Positions 51,725 through 62,611 of a stretch of DNA of 64,000 nucleotides are shown here, one piece after another (position 1 is the first letter of the stretch; every line of letters starts with the position of its first letter). The stretch lies in the NCBI GenBank assembly GCA_963210315.1, contig OY723261.1:1364001-1428000 (forward strand), read 5' to 3'. Position numbers and translations under genes: made by a program. The notes beneath the pieces are model-generated. The model did no database searches. It worked only from the letters and a program-made list of their open reading frames with translations, and was not told the DNA's origin. The DNA is from Rhynchopus euleeides. Lineage: Eukaryota > Euglenozoa > Diplonemea > Diplonemida > Diplonemidae.

Positions 51725-53792
51725 ATGGCGTACGACGGTGCTGTCGGTATCGACCTGGGGACGACGTACTCGTGCGTCGGTGTGTGGCAGAACGAGCGTG
51801 TTGAGATCATCGCGAACGACCAGGGGAACCGGACGACCCCGTCGTACGTGGCCTTCACGGACAGCGAGCGTCTGATCGGTGATGCCGCGAAGAACCAGGT
51901 GGCGATGAACCCCACGAACACGGTGTTCGACGCCAAGCGTCTTATCGGGCGCAAGCTGTCGGACGCGTCGGTGCAGAGCGACATGAAGCACTGGCCCTTC
52001 CAGGTGGTGGCCAAGGCTGACGGGAAGCCCCTGATCGAGGTGCAGTACATGGGGGAGAAGAAGACCTTCATGCCGGAGGAGATCTCCGCCATGGTGCTGA
52101 TCAAGATGAAGGAGACGGCCGAGGCGTTCCTCGGGAAGGAGGTGAAGAAGAGCGTTGTGACGGTGCCGGCCTACTTCAACGACTCGCAGCGTCAGGCGAC
52201 GAAGGACGCGGGTACCATCTCCGGGATGGAGATCCTGCGTATCATCAACGAGCCGACGGCCGCCGCCATCGCGTACGGGCTGGACAAGACGGACGAGCAG
52301 GAGAAGAACATCCTGATCTTCGACCTGGGTGGTGGCACGTTCGACGTGACGCTGCTGACGATCGACGGCGGGATCTTCGAGGTGAAGGCGACGGCCGGTG
52401 ACACCCACCTGGGTGGTGAGGACTTCGACAACCGGATGGTGAACCACTTCGTGGAGGAGTTCAAGCGGAAGCACAAGAAGGACCTGACGCAGAACCAGCG
52501 CGCCCTGCGCCGTCTGCGCACCGCGTGCGAGCGCGCGAAGCGCGCCCTGTCGTCGGCCGCCCAGACCAGCATTGAGATCGACTCGCTGTACGAGGGGATC
52601 GACTTCTACACGTCGGTGACGCGTGCGCGTTTCGAGGAGCTGTGCGCGGACCTGTTCCGCTCGTGCCTGCGCCCCGTGGAGCAGGTGCTGACGGACGCCA
52701 AGATGGACAAGCGCTCCATCCACGAGGTTGTGCTGGTCGGCGGGTCGACCCGTATCCCGAAGATCCAGGGGATGGTGAGCGACTTCTTCGGCGGGAAGGA
52801 GCTGAACAAGTCGATCAACCCCGACGAGGCCGTGGCCTTCGGTGCGGCCGTGCAGGCCTTCGTGCTGACGGGCGGGCAGAGCAAGCAGACGGAGCAGATC
52901 CTGCTGCTGGACGTGACGCCGCTGACGGTGGGTATCGAGACCGCCGGGGGTGTGATGACGGCGCTGATCAAGCGCAACACCACCATCCCGACGAAGAAGA
53001 GCCAGGTCTTCTCGACCTACAGCGACAACCAGCCCGGCGTGCACATCCAGGTGTTCGAGGGTGAGCGCGCGATGACGAAGGACTGCCACCAGCTGGGGAC
53101 GTTCGACCTGTCGGGCATCCCGCCGGCCCCGCGTGGCGTGCCCCAGATCGAGGTCACCTTCGACGTGGACGCCAACGGCATCATGAACGTGTCCGCCGAG
53201 GACAAGACGACCGGCAAGAAGTCCCAGGTCACCATCACGAACGACAAGGGCCGTCTGTCCCAGGCCGAGATCGACGCCATGTGCAAGGACGCCGAGAAGT
53301 ACGCGGACGCCGACCGCGTCGCGAAGGAGCGCATCGAGGCGAAGAACGGTCTGGAGAACTACGCCTACTCCATGAAGAACACGATGGCCGACGAGAAGAC
53401 CGGCGCCCTGGTGGGTGAGGACGAGAAGAAGAAGGTCAACGACGCCTGCGAGGAGGCCATCCGCTGGCTGGACAGCTCCCAGGAGGTATGGTCTTCATGT
53501 CGTGTTTGGAAGCAGATCAAACTCATCTATCTTCCTTTTGAAAGTGTTTTGTATTCTCATTCGTTTGTTCTTCCTTCTTCCTTTGCTAAACCAAACAACA
53601 ACACCACCACCACCACAGGCCTCCAAGGAGGAGTACGAGTCCCGCCAGAAGGAGCTGGAGGGTGTGTGCACCCCCATTGTCACGAAGATGTACCAGCAGC
53701 AGGGCGGTGCCGGCGGCATGCCCGGTGGCATGCCCGGCGCGGGTGCGGGTGCCGGTGCCGGTGCCGGGCCCCAGGTTGAGGAGGTCGACTAA
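51725..53792 (+). CDS. HSP70: cytosolic heat-shock protein 70, two exons
   Basis: Exons 51725-53485 and 53619-53792; 644 residues. ATP-dependent chaperone. Signature motifs: [14 protein letters not shown] at the N-terminus, [16 protein letters not shown], and [14 protein letters not shown] in the ATPase domain, then the substrate domain ([19 protein letters not shown]) and a [15 protein letters not shown] linker ending EEVD, the TPR-cochaperone tail of cytosolic forms. The 133-bp intron (GTATGG...CACCACAG) falls after residue 587 in phase 0. Upstream, CCCCTGTACAG lies about 44 nt before the ATG as likely acceptor. Very strong G/C-ending codon bias suggests high expression. Confidence 0.97.
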
Positions 53793-54364
53793 GAGAAGTG
53801 AGGTGTGATGTGTGTTCGTCGCAGCTGCTTTTGGCAGCTGCTTCAAAGCAACGTGGTTGCGTCTAACCGCAGGTCATTCGATTTCGTCAGTCTCCTGGCT
53901 CCCAGGATCTATTATATCAGCGTCATGCGGAGGGGCTTTTCTGTGAAGCCCTTATTGTTTTTCTTTGTCGTGCTTTCTGCAAGGGACGCCTGATGGCCTG
54001 CTGCCTGTGTGCGCAGCGTGCCTTAAGCTTCATCAGAAGTCTAGTTTCACTCTACGATCGCAACATCGGCGCTGTGCACGCCCCCTCCCCGCCTCCCGCC
54101 CCCCCTGCCTCCCCACCACATCCCACCCCGCCCTCCCTCCAGCCTCACCGCCCCGTCTTTGCTCCAATGCGGTTGTCGCTCTGCACCTCTTCCTCATCGC
54201 CCCCCGTTTCCACCTTCTCACCTGGGGGCATCAAGGGTACTCTCTGTGCAACGCGACTACACGCCCTCGCTACCTTTCACCCCCAACCTGTTTTGCGTGG
54301 TGGCCCTCTGGTTGCCTGCCCTCCCCGCCACACACACCACATGCCAGGCCCACCCCAACCCACC
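53793..54364. other. intergenic; Hsp70 3' region and OYE leader
   Basis: Pyrimidine-rich from about 54070. The OYE frame is open here (an in-frame ATG occurs at 54168), but the sequence is not family-like. GCAGCTG...TGGCAGCTGC near 53820 can form a short hairpin after the Hsp70 stop. Confidence 0.5.
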
Positions 54365-55489
54365 ATGTCGCTCAAACTCCTGACCCCTGTCACCGTCGGC
54401 GATGTGCAGCTGAAGAACAGAATTGCACTTTCCCCGCTGACACGCGGCCGCTCTACCAATGAGTTCATCCCCACTGAGATCATGATCGACTACTACGTGC
54501 AGCGCAGCACCTGCGGCCTGATCATCTCCGAGGCCACTGGTGTGTCGCGGCAGGGCATGGGGTGGTACTACGGGCCTGGCATCTGGAGCGAGACACAGGT
54601 TGCGGAGTGGAAGCGTGTGACAGACGCTGTGCATGCTGCGGGTGGCGTTATCTGCATGCAGCTGTGGCACATGGGCCGCGCTGTCCACTCCGATGTCACC
54701 GGGCAACAGCCCGTCGCCCCGTCGGCCATCGCACTCGAAGGCGAGATCACCGCAGTCAACAACAAACGCAAGCCCGCACAGATGCCCAAGGAGCTCACGA
54801 TCCCCGAGATCCAGCAGATCATCGCGGACTACAAGCGGGGTGCTGAGAACGCGAAGCGTGCAGGGTTCGACATGGTTGAGCTGCACAACGCCAACGGCTA
54901 CCTCCCTGACCTCTTCCTGCAGTCGTGCACCAACAAGAGGACAGACGCCTACGGCGGCTCTCTGGAGAACAGGCTGCGCCTGATGGGCCAGCTGTTGGAC
55001 GCCCTGTGCGAGGTGTACCCCAAGGAGCGTGTGGGTATCCGCCTGTCCCCCAACGGGGCATTCCAGGGCATGGGGGGCAAGGATTCGATTGAGACCTTCA
55101 CCGCTGCGATCCGGCTCGTGGGGAACCGCGGCATTGCCTTCCTGGACCTGATGGACGGGCTGTCCTTCGGGTTCCACAACAAGACAAAGCCCTTCACGCT
55201 GGCGATGGCGCGTGACATTCTTGCAACCACGGCTGGACGCAATGGTGTCACAACTCTGATGGGCAACGCAGGGTACACGCGGGACACAGCCGAGCAACGG
55301 GTCCAGGCAGGGGAGGCGGACATGATTGCCTTCGGGCGCCCCTACATCGGCAACCCCGACCTGCCGGAGCGGTTTGCTGCCAACCACCCACTCAACCCCC
55401 TGGCGGACCGCAAGGACTGGTGGGGCAAGGGGCCCACGTCCTCCGGCTACACCTCCTTCCCCACCATGAAGCAGCAGGCGCGTCTCTAG
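54365..55489 (+). CDS. old yellow enzyme-family NAD(P)H:flavin oxidoreductase
   Basis: 374 residues, FMN-dependent ene-reductase of the OYE/12-oxophytodienoate reductase family (in Trypanosoma cruzi a member makes prostaglandin F2alpha). A TIM barrel is indicated by LTPVTVGDVQLKNRIALSPL, QLWHMGRAVH, ELHNANGYLPDLFLQ (His174/Asn177 substrate pair and Tyr179 proton donor), RTDAYGGSLENRLRL, and the FMN-phosphate region TLMGNAGYTRDTAE with FGRPYIGNPDL. All expected catalytic residues are present. The ATG at 54365 is where family similarity begins; ATGCCAG just upstream could be the acceptor. Confidence 0.94.
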   Translation: MSLKLLTPVTVGDVQLKNRIALSPLTRGRSTNEFIPTEIMIDYYVQRSTCGLIISEATGVSRQGMGWYYGPGIWSETQVAEWKRVTDAVHAAGGVICMQLWHMGRAVHSDVTGQQPVAPSAIALEGEITAVNNKRKPAQMPKELTIPEIQQIIADYKRGAENAKRAGFDMVELHNANGYLPDLFLQSCTNKRTDAYGGSLENRLRLMGQLLDALCEVYPKERVGIRLSPNGAFQGMGGKDSIETFTAAIRLVGNRGIAFLDLMDGLSFGFHNKTKPFTLAMARDILATTAGRNGVTTLMGNAGYTRDTAEQRVQAGEADMIAFGRPYIGNPDLPERFAANHPLNPLADRKDWWGKGPTSSGYTSFPTMKQQARL

Positions 55490-55517
55490 GTGGGCTCCCA
55501 GAGGGCAGGTGGGTTGT

Positions 55518-55549
55518 GGCACGCACCCTCAGGCCTGAAGGTGCGTGCC
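55518..55549. repeat. perfect 10-bp-stem hairpin after OYE stop
   Basis: GGCACGCACC and GGTGCGTGCC surround an inner palindrome TCAGGCCTGA, 28 nt after the stop codon. Possibly a 3' UTR structure. Confidence 0.8.
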
Positions 55550-56727
55550 TCTCGCTCGGTGGTGTGTAGGTGTGGTGCTTAGAGGGTCTGTGCAACCCTT
55601 CACCGGATTTAGGTTGTGTTGCACCCAACAGCTCTCTGCGGCCGCGTTTCCTGAGGTGTGAGCACAACGCAGGAATCTAGGCAGTGGTGGTGCAACCGTC
55701 AGAAAAAAAATCGGGCGTCCCATTCTTTGTCTTTCAACGCGCGTGCAGTGTATTTTTGTATGCGTTGGAACGACGGAAAGGTGGTTACCTCTTGAAGAAA
55801 CGAACATCCAAATGGACCACCGCCCGTGATGACCCGATACTTCACAGAGTCTCAAAGTAGAGGAATCGTGCTGGCGCTCTACGGAGCGCAGCTGCGAGAT
55901 TTGCTCTTGACAGTTGCTCGGCAGGGCAGCTCTACCCCGCGTCGAATGGAGGCCCCTTCCGCCCACATGTCTGTGACATGGGGTGTGGATTCCCGATGGG
56001 TGTCGACTGGTTCTCCTATAGAGTGTGCCCACACCTCCCATGCCTGGTGCGCAGGCTATCGTGTGCCACATCGTGCCATGGTCTCTGTCACCTCTCGGAG
56101 TGAAGCCTCTTTGGACCGCTGTGGGTATTTTGTTGTGTTTCGTGTGGTACCCACGTCTCAATCAGTTGTCATTGTCCCCGCCATTCACGGAGGCTCAACA
56201 TCCGCTTCAGTGCGGAAGCGCTCAGGAGCAGTCCACATGCCCACTGAGCGGAGCTGCCAGGTGTGGGTACATCCGAAAAAGACGGATTGTTCAGAAGCAC
56301 CCGAACACCGGACCTGGATCGGAGGTGTCGCAGGCAAATAGGACAGATGGAGGGAGGGGCCTTGGATCGCATCAGTCGGTACGGCACAGGTTGGGTGACG
56401 CGGAAAGCTCGACCCGACAGGACACAATGTGACGGATGGTTGTGTGCGTGAGGAGTGTACGTGTGTCGTGTTGTCCACAACTTGACCAGGGGCAATTGGC
56501 CTTTGCATCCTAACCCCCCCCCCCATCCTAGCTGGTGTGTCGCAGGCATGTGATGCGCTGTGACCGCAGAGGTTCCACAAATGGACCGTGTGCAGGCACT
56601 GCAGCAGTCCACAGCCTTCAGGGTACGAACTGACGGTCAGACTATCCCCCCTCCCCCCCGTCCCCCCTCCACCCTCGGAGAGTAGGAATGCAGGAGCGGA
56701 GGGCCGTGTCAGTTGTCAGTGATTGGT
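55550..56727. other. intergenic; no gene recognised
   Basis: Several open frames of 100-210 codons on both strands, none protein-like. No repeat module identified before 56728. Confidence 0.45.
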
Positions 56728-56799
56728 AAGAGTTTTGCACACCACCTTCGATCACACCCTTGCGAAGACTATGCAGGTGACTTGTCCTCTCTGAGATAG
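56728..56799 (+). ncRNA. module A copy 13
   Basis: Full length with one change (GAAGACTATG) at the base of the apical stem. Confidence 0.45.
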
Positions 56800-56870
56800 G
56801 GTGTATTAGTATTGCGTTGAAAGTGTGACAACACACCGTACACACAATCACACCCACACCCACACCAAAC

Positions 56871-57048
56871 AACGACCGTCAATTGGGTTGGGAGGCATCT
56901 GTCCCTGTGCTGCACAGCTCCCCGCTGGACGTGCTCGGAAAGCAAAGCTGCAGGGCACGCCCTGCTGCGTTACGCATATCCATGGCCGCTCTGCGAGTGC
57001 CTGCAAGGGACGTGGGCAGCAGCGTCGAACCATGCGTCACACAGTCTC
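56871..57048. repeat. module B copy 7
   Basis: Complete copy with two substitutions (TGCTGCACAG, GTGCCTGC). Confidence 0.6.
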
Positions 57049-57112
57049 TTCAGGCCACACAGAGTTCCTGAGAGTGAATGTGGATGTGAAGGTGATTATG
57101 AAGGTGAACCGC

Positions 57113-57177
57113 CAGCACTGCTTGGTTCCTTAGTTCGAGTTGTGCAGTACTTACCTAAGGCTATCCTCTTTGCGAGA
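57113..57177. repeat. module C copy 6
   Basis: Carries ACTTACCT. The block from here to 57908 duplicates 11773-12569. Confidence 0.35.
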
Positions 57178-57203
57178 AGGAATGTATTGTTGCACACGCG
57201 CAT

Positions 57204-57290
57204 ATGATGACGAACTGTTCATTACATACCACTCGTATCGGACGCACCTTGTGTGCGGACGACGATGATTCAACATGCACCACCATCTGA
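57204..57290 (+). ncRNA. C/D-box snoRNA form I, copy 2
   Basis: Boxes ATGATGA at 57204-57210 and CTGA at 57287-57290, with the GCAT/ATGC terminal stem conserved. Confidence 0.7.
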
Positions 57291-57332
57291 ATGCACGGGG
57301 TCACTGGCGGGACGAGAGTATGTGTGGTGTGG

Positions 57333-57385
57333 ATGATGAGTCACGAGGATCTGGACAGGTATTGTTTGACGGCATTGCCGACTGA
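57333..57385 (+). ncRNA. candidate C/D-box snoRNA, type 3, copy 2
   Basis: Boxes at 57333-57339 and 57382-57385. Confidence 0.4.
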
Positions 57386-57662
57386 CACTAATATCCCGCA
57401 TAACATGCGTCTGACATCACGAGCTCCTGTGGGTCGTGTTGTATTGTGTTCTGGTGAAGAGGTCAAGGGACAGTGACGACACAACAGGATCGGTACTATC
57501 TGACCGCACTCTGTGCGGGCTGAATACAAAAACCTGAAGAAGATCAAAAGCTTTGTCTGAGTCCGTCTGTGCACTGCTGTGCAGTCCGAAGCTGCAGTTG
57601 CATTTGCAGTTGCTGCCAGCTCGGAGGGAAGATGCAACATTATGGTGCACGGCACACCGGGC

Positions 57663-57709
57663 ATGATGACATCGCACATCAGTTCATCTTTGTAGGTTGG
57701 GACAACTGA
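57663..57709 (+). ncRNA. candidate C/D-box snoRNA, type 5, copy 2
   Basis: Boxes at 57663-57669 and 57706-57709. Confidence 0.4.
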
Positions 57710-57836
57710 CTCCCCACGGGGACGTGCAGAGGACGCTACAGGATACAATTCCACACTGACCCGCTTCTTCACTACCAACACCAGGTCACTGGACAGCAGT
57801 CCTTCCACACACGGACTCACGACACACGTCACTTTC

Positions 57837-57908
57837 AAGAGTTTTGCACACCACCTTCGATCACACCCTTGCGAAGGCTATGCAGGTGACTTGTCCTCTC
57901 TGAGATAG
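57837..57908 (+). ncRNA. module A copy 14
   Basis: Full copy with the standard apical hairpin, unlike its counterpart at 12498, showing conversion between copies. Confidence 0.45.
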
Positions 57909-58481
57909 CGTGGTTCAACTAGCATTTGGCAGTACAGATGGGACCCGAACCCAGAATGTCCCTCACGCATGTACCATCTGGTCCAACCTAACCTACACAC
58001 TGCACAAAGGCAGCGACCACAGCTGCACCGAAACATGCCCTGTCTGCGGTGTCTCTTCCTGCATCATCTATTTTGTGTGTGTTGGAGTGTTGATGTTCTT
58101 TGCTTTGCTTTGATTTCCCTTGGAGGCACCCTGATGCGCTGGAGAAGGAGCTGACTGTGCCGTGTGCCGCCTCTGTCTTCGGAGACTGCTGTGCGGTGTC
58201 TGACTCCTGTAGCCGTTGCTCGGGCGCCTTGTCTGTGCGTTCACCCGCACGCGTTGTCACTTTTTGCTTTTGTGTGTGTTCTTGCAAGCATCCTCGCTTC
58301 CGTACGAAACCTTCGGTGTGTCTCTGGGCAACTCGCCCACTGGCCCACCTGGACGCATGTCCGACAGCCGCAGTCGCTGACCGCAGCAGAAGCCCCACAC
58401 ACCCCGCCCTGTTGCCTGCCTTGCCTTGCCTGCTGGTGCTGTGCCGCCACACATGAGGAGGACCTGCCACTGCCTTGCACC
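57909..58481. repeat. relic of the cysteine-rich gene surroundings, gene missing
   Basis: 57909-58040 resembles the leader side of the cysteine-rich genes and 58060-58480 their 3' flank (nearly identical to 46020-46440), but the coding repeats between are absent, consistent with deletion. Confidence 0.65.
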
Positions 58482-58568
58482 GTGATGACTCACATACACA
58501 CACAAATCACTCCAATCCTACGCACCTTGTGTGCGGACGACGATGCTTCAACATGCACCACCATCTGA
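58482..58568 (+). ncRNA. C/D-box snoRNA form II, copy 3
   Basis: Boxes GTGATGA at 58482-58488 and CTGA at 58565-58568. Both guides intact. Confidence 0.75.
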
Positions 58569-58618
58569 CTGCACATGCTGCTGTCTTGTCTCACTTTGTG
58601 GGATCCCATGACATCTGC

Positions 58619-58690
58619 AAGAGTTTTGCACACCACCTTCGATCACACCCTTGCGAAGGCTATGCAGGTGACTTGTCCTCTCTGAGATAG
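58619..58690 (+). ncRNA. module A copy 15
   Basis: Full copy ending AGATAG. Confidence 0.45.
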
Positions 58691-58760
58691 CAGTGTCTGC
58701 AACGCAGGCACTGTGCAGGCGTGCACACATGTGTTCCACACACAGCCCTCGTCACGTGCT

Positions 58761-58970
58761 GACAGTACCTACCTCACCGCCGCAGTGTCTTGTCGCTGCG
58801 GACGGTCCCTTAAAGAGTACGAGATGCATCCTGTTGTCTCACTGACGGTGTGTGTGTGTGTTTGAATATTGGTGCAGCCGATTCAGTTCCCCGCTGCATC
58901 TGCTGTGGTACTGACGGGAGTTATATCAGGCGAGATTGTCTTCGTTGTGACTGAGGTCCCGTTGTGTGGG
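58761..58970. repeat. module E unit
   Basis: Intact stem, AGATGC at 58822-58827. Last repeated module before the large element. Confidence 0.5.
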
Positions 58971-58990
58971 TTTGTCACTTAGGATTGTGG

Positions 58991-59043
58991 GAAGCTCACA
59001 CAGACCGCGGCATCCACGAGATGCCGCGGTCTGTGTGAGCTTC
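58991..59043. repeat. perfect 24-bp inverted repeat
   Basis: Arms 58991-59014 and 59020-59043 (GAAGCTCACACAGACCGCGG... and complement) are identical over 24 bp around a 5-nt loop CACGA. Confidence 0.95.
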
Positions 59044-59441
59044 TTTGTCCCAGGTGTGCACCATACCTCCCATGGTATCGCTGCTGCACCCGTGCCTCCT
59101 CCTGTCAGCCACGGAGCACATGCATCACGGTGGCCTGGTCAGCTGACTGACCAGGTTTTGACCAGGTCCAAATCTGACCTGGTCATGACCAGGTATGACC
59201 TGGTCATGACCATGTCATACCTGGTCATGACCAGGTCATTTTCACCCATTTTAACCGGGGGGAACATGTTGAGTGGCCAAGCAGGGGGGACAATTCGCAT
59301 ATTCCGGACTCTCTCCGGCCGTTGTGGAAAGTATGAGTCAAAAGGGTTCAACCATACCCCGAGTCGAGAAAGAAGTCGAAGCTTGAATCATGTTGGGCAC
59401 AAGGGGAAAATGGTCAAAATTGGCCCAAAATTACCAATAAA

Positions 59442-61093
59442 ATATGCTGCAGTGCAGGGGGGTGGCGGGGGAGGGGAGGGTGGGGTCGGCGACGAAACTT
59501 GATGATCAGCAGCTTTGGCCCAAAATTACCAAAAAGGAATGAGGCCCCCTGCCCCCTGCCCAGGTTCCCTGCCCGCCTGGACGCACTCAAGTGCCTCACA
59601 CCGGGTCCCTCCCCCTGGTGGTATCCCAAAAAAATGTCGAGGAGGTCTGCATCATCCCAGGCCACGCAGAAGGCGTCGAGCTGTTTCACAGCAGCCTCGC
59701 GGCGCTGTTTGAAAAGCCATCGCACCACCCACTTTGACAAGGAGTGGGGCAGGAAGCTGACACGGAGTGAAGAGGCCGACAAGAAGAAGGCCAGGACACT
59801 GCCCGCAGTCTACTCCATGCGTGTCTCTGGCAACGCGCGTCGGAGGCGGCATGAAGCGCCTCACGAGCGCCGACAAGAACTCGTCTGAGTACGAGGTGCT
59901 GACGGAAGCGGGGTGCTCGGATGAGGTGCTGGGAACCGATATGAAGAGGCTGCCCACCGCTCAAAGCGCGGTGGGCAGTACTTCTTCGAAGGCAGCTGAA
60001 AAACAACTGACCCCGAACCCCCCCCCCCATCACGCAGATCGGGAGGCATTCGATAGCAGACGTCCTCTTCTACCGGATCATCGTAGAGGTAGGTCCGGGA
60101 GCTGACGTGCCCGACGAGCACCCACCTGTCCTCGACGGATCGGTCATGACTGTCACGGTCATGAGGGACCTGCCCTACAAGAGCGAGGTTCCGAATGGTC
60201 TGCACGCCCGAACGTTTCACATTCCGGATCCGTTCATTGTGGCGGTGGGGGCAACACCACAGGCAACGCAGGGGCAGGGTGTCGTGACCATCGACATCCA
60301 GTTGGTGAACGCGGTGATGAGGCAGGCGGTGGTGACAAAGAAGCCCGACCAGCGGGCGTGCCAGAGGACGAGAGTCCCATCGGCAGTGCCGTAACGGTTG
60401 ACCACATCTGATTGTGACACTTTTCAAAGAGTGTAAAAGAATGGAGAAGGGAGTGCCCTGCCTTGAATGCCTCAGGACCCTCAGGATCCTCAGAACTGCC
60501 ACCTCTCCGACGAAGCGTTCGAGAGGGAGAATGGGGAGAGGAAATCGCGGGCCAGGACAACATCTGCTTGTTTCCGGGAGAGGGACCTGATGGTGTTCGA
60601 GCTGGCAAACTATGCCAGTTTCGGCAACGACCCCGCAAGAATCTTCGTGTACCCTCTTGCAATACAATGTCATATCGTTGTGCGGGAAGTGCATGGCAGC
60701 GGGTCCCGTATGGATGAAAAACTTCGATTCGTTTCGGCACCGTCTCAGGGCTCTCGGTAGCAGTCGAGTAACCCCTGTCGGCCCGATCGATTCGCTCGGC
60801 AAGTGTTCCGATGGCTGGTTACTGACTGGCGATGCTGCCTGCAACAAACCGCGTGGTCTCCGTATTTGCCTCTGCGACAAGCAGCCGCCGATCCACACCC
60901 AGGATGCGAAGGACGGCGTGTTACGCAAGGCAGCACTGGCCTGTGAAGCCGACGACGACAACGAAGATCCCGAAGAAGAGGAAGAAGGAGAAGAATGTGA
61001 AGAAGCGGAAGAAGGCAGAAAGCTGCTGATCATCAAGTTTCGTCGCCGACCCCACCCTCCCCTCCCCCGCCACCCCCCTGCACTGCAGCATAT
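59442..61093. mobile_element. nested element with about 74-bp inverted ends
   Basis: Arms 59442-59516 and 61019-61093 are reverse complements (ATATGCTGCAGTGCAGGGG outward). Several + strand open frames inside (e.g. 59635-59888, 60107-60394, 60467-60760) have protein-like composition, and an acidic stretch lies near 60950-61010, but they are short and interrupted, as in a decayed coding region. 59537-59610 resembles 2110-2215. Confidence 0.55.
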
Positions 61094-61859
61094 TTGAACG
61101 ATTTTGAACGATTTTTGGCCGTGCTCGTAGCATTCCCCGTTGAGGGGGTCGCTATTTCGTGTTCTCCTGGCCGCACGGAGGCATTGCCTTACGTCGCCTC
61201 TTCCTCTTTTCCTTTGGTGGTGTGTTGGTCTGGCACAGAGGGCGGGACCGTGCTGATATGCACAGTGACGACTCTCCCTTTTGTTTTGTGCCCGCCTCCA
61301 CCGAGATTCGGCTGATGCCTCTCAGACTGGGGGCGGGCGGTCGCCGACCCTTTTCTGTACGAGGTTTTCCACAGGCTGCACACCTGCCCCGCGGCTGTGT
61401 GGCAGTCTTCGCGGAGTGCAATGCGAAGGTCTGGCCTGACGTGGTGTGACTATTTAGACTCCAGGTGTCTCCACCCTTCCTGGTCTGGGGAGCCTCGGTA
61501 CCCAAGCAGTTTTCGGTCATGCCCTGGACCACGGCCGTGCTAGACTCCTGGTGCAGGCACCCGTCATGGTCCGGGGACGGCCCCCCCAGGCAGTTTAACG
61601 TCTTACCCAGGACCTTTTTTTTTTCCCTCTTGTGTCCCATGCCTTGTTTGCAGTGATCGCATTGTTGGCCATCCTTGCTGTAGTTCGGCATGCCGCCCTT
61701 CCCACCTTCCCCCACCCCCTCCCCGGCGGTTTTGCTCTCCGTGTGGTTTGGTGGTACTGGTGAGCCATCTGGGGAAAGAACCTTGACAATCCCGGGCCGG
61801 CAGTACGTTCGTCACCCCCACGGGCTCGGCCGGTTTCTAAACCTTTAGGCAATCTACGT

Positions 61860-62030
61860 CCGCAGGCCAAGAACCCGGTGTGCAGATGCACGTTGGGAGC
61901 CCCCTGAAGTCCGCACACGCCCTCTCTGAGTAGTCCCCGACCAAGCGCTGGCCTCTCTGACCGACTACCATGCCGCCGCAGGCCAAGAACCCGGTGTGCC
62001 GAAGCACATTGGGAGCCCCCTGAAGTCAAC
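61860..62030. repeat. direct duplication, 116-bp spacing
   Basis: CCGCAGGCCAAGAACCCGG followed by CACGTTGGGAGCCCCCTGA at 61860 is repeated at 61976. Part of the large element. Confidence 0.85.
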
Positions 62031-62611
62031 ACAGCACCCCGCCAGTGGCTCCAGCTGTCCCTCCCCATGTCAGAGTTGACGGAAAAAGGCGGACCCTCTT
62101 TTGTCCCAGTGCTCCGTGCTATGCACTGGGACCCCGTTGCCCAGGCGGACCAGCCTGGGGGAGCCCTCGGGGTGTGGGGTTGAGTTTTACGACTTCCCTA
62201 GGTCTTAGGTAGTTTAAGGTCGTGCCCAGGACCTGGTGCGAGGTGCCAGGTATTTTATTGGTAATTTTGGGCCAATTTTGACCATTTTCCCCTTGTGCCC
62301 AACATGATTCAAGCTTCGACTTCTTTCTCGACTCGGGGTATGGTTGAACCCTTTTGACTCATACTTTCCACAACGGCCGGAGAGAGTCCGGAATATGCGA
62401 ATTGTCCCCCCTGCTTGGCCACTCAACATGTTCCCCCCGGTTAAAATGGGTGAAAATGACCTGGTCATGACCAGGTATGACATGGTCATGACCAGGTCAT
62501 ACCTGGTCAATGACCAGGTATGACCTGGTCAAGATTTGACCAGGTTTTGACCTGGTCAGGGTCTGACCAGGCCACCGTGATCCCTCCCACAGGACCCCCC
62601 CCCCCCCAAGC

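Larger units (their letters stand above)
59123..62581. mobile_element. 3.46-kb element with long terminal inverted repeats
   Basis: Inverted arms of about 320-330 bp (59123-59443 and 62252-62581) start ATCACGGTGGCCTGGTCAG and carry arrays of TGACCAGGT/ACCTGGTCA words followed by a conserved segment including CATATTCCGGACTCTC. No exact target duplication recognised. The interior contains a second inverted pair (59442-61093) and protein-like open-frame fragments, but no transposase could be identified. Long arms suggest a Mutator-like or foldback transposon. It ends about 30 bp before the next gene's start. Confidence 0.75.

Noticed and set aside
8882..58690. Minus-strand peptide ISERTSHLHSLRKGVIEGGVQNS recurring in many frames
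   Set aside because: It is the reverse translation of module A; different downstream frames and no start context.
8882..58690. CRISPR-like array from regularly repeated 72-bp units
   Set aside because: Spacing is kilobases and irregular, units are interleaved with other modules, and the genome is eukaryotic.
59861..61036. 391-codon minus-strand frame in the large element
   Set aside because: Serine/histidine/arginine-rich composition of an antisense frame; no transposase motifs.
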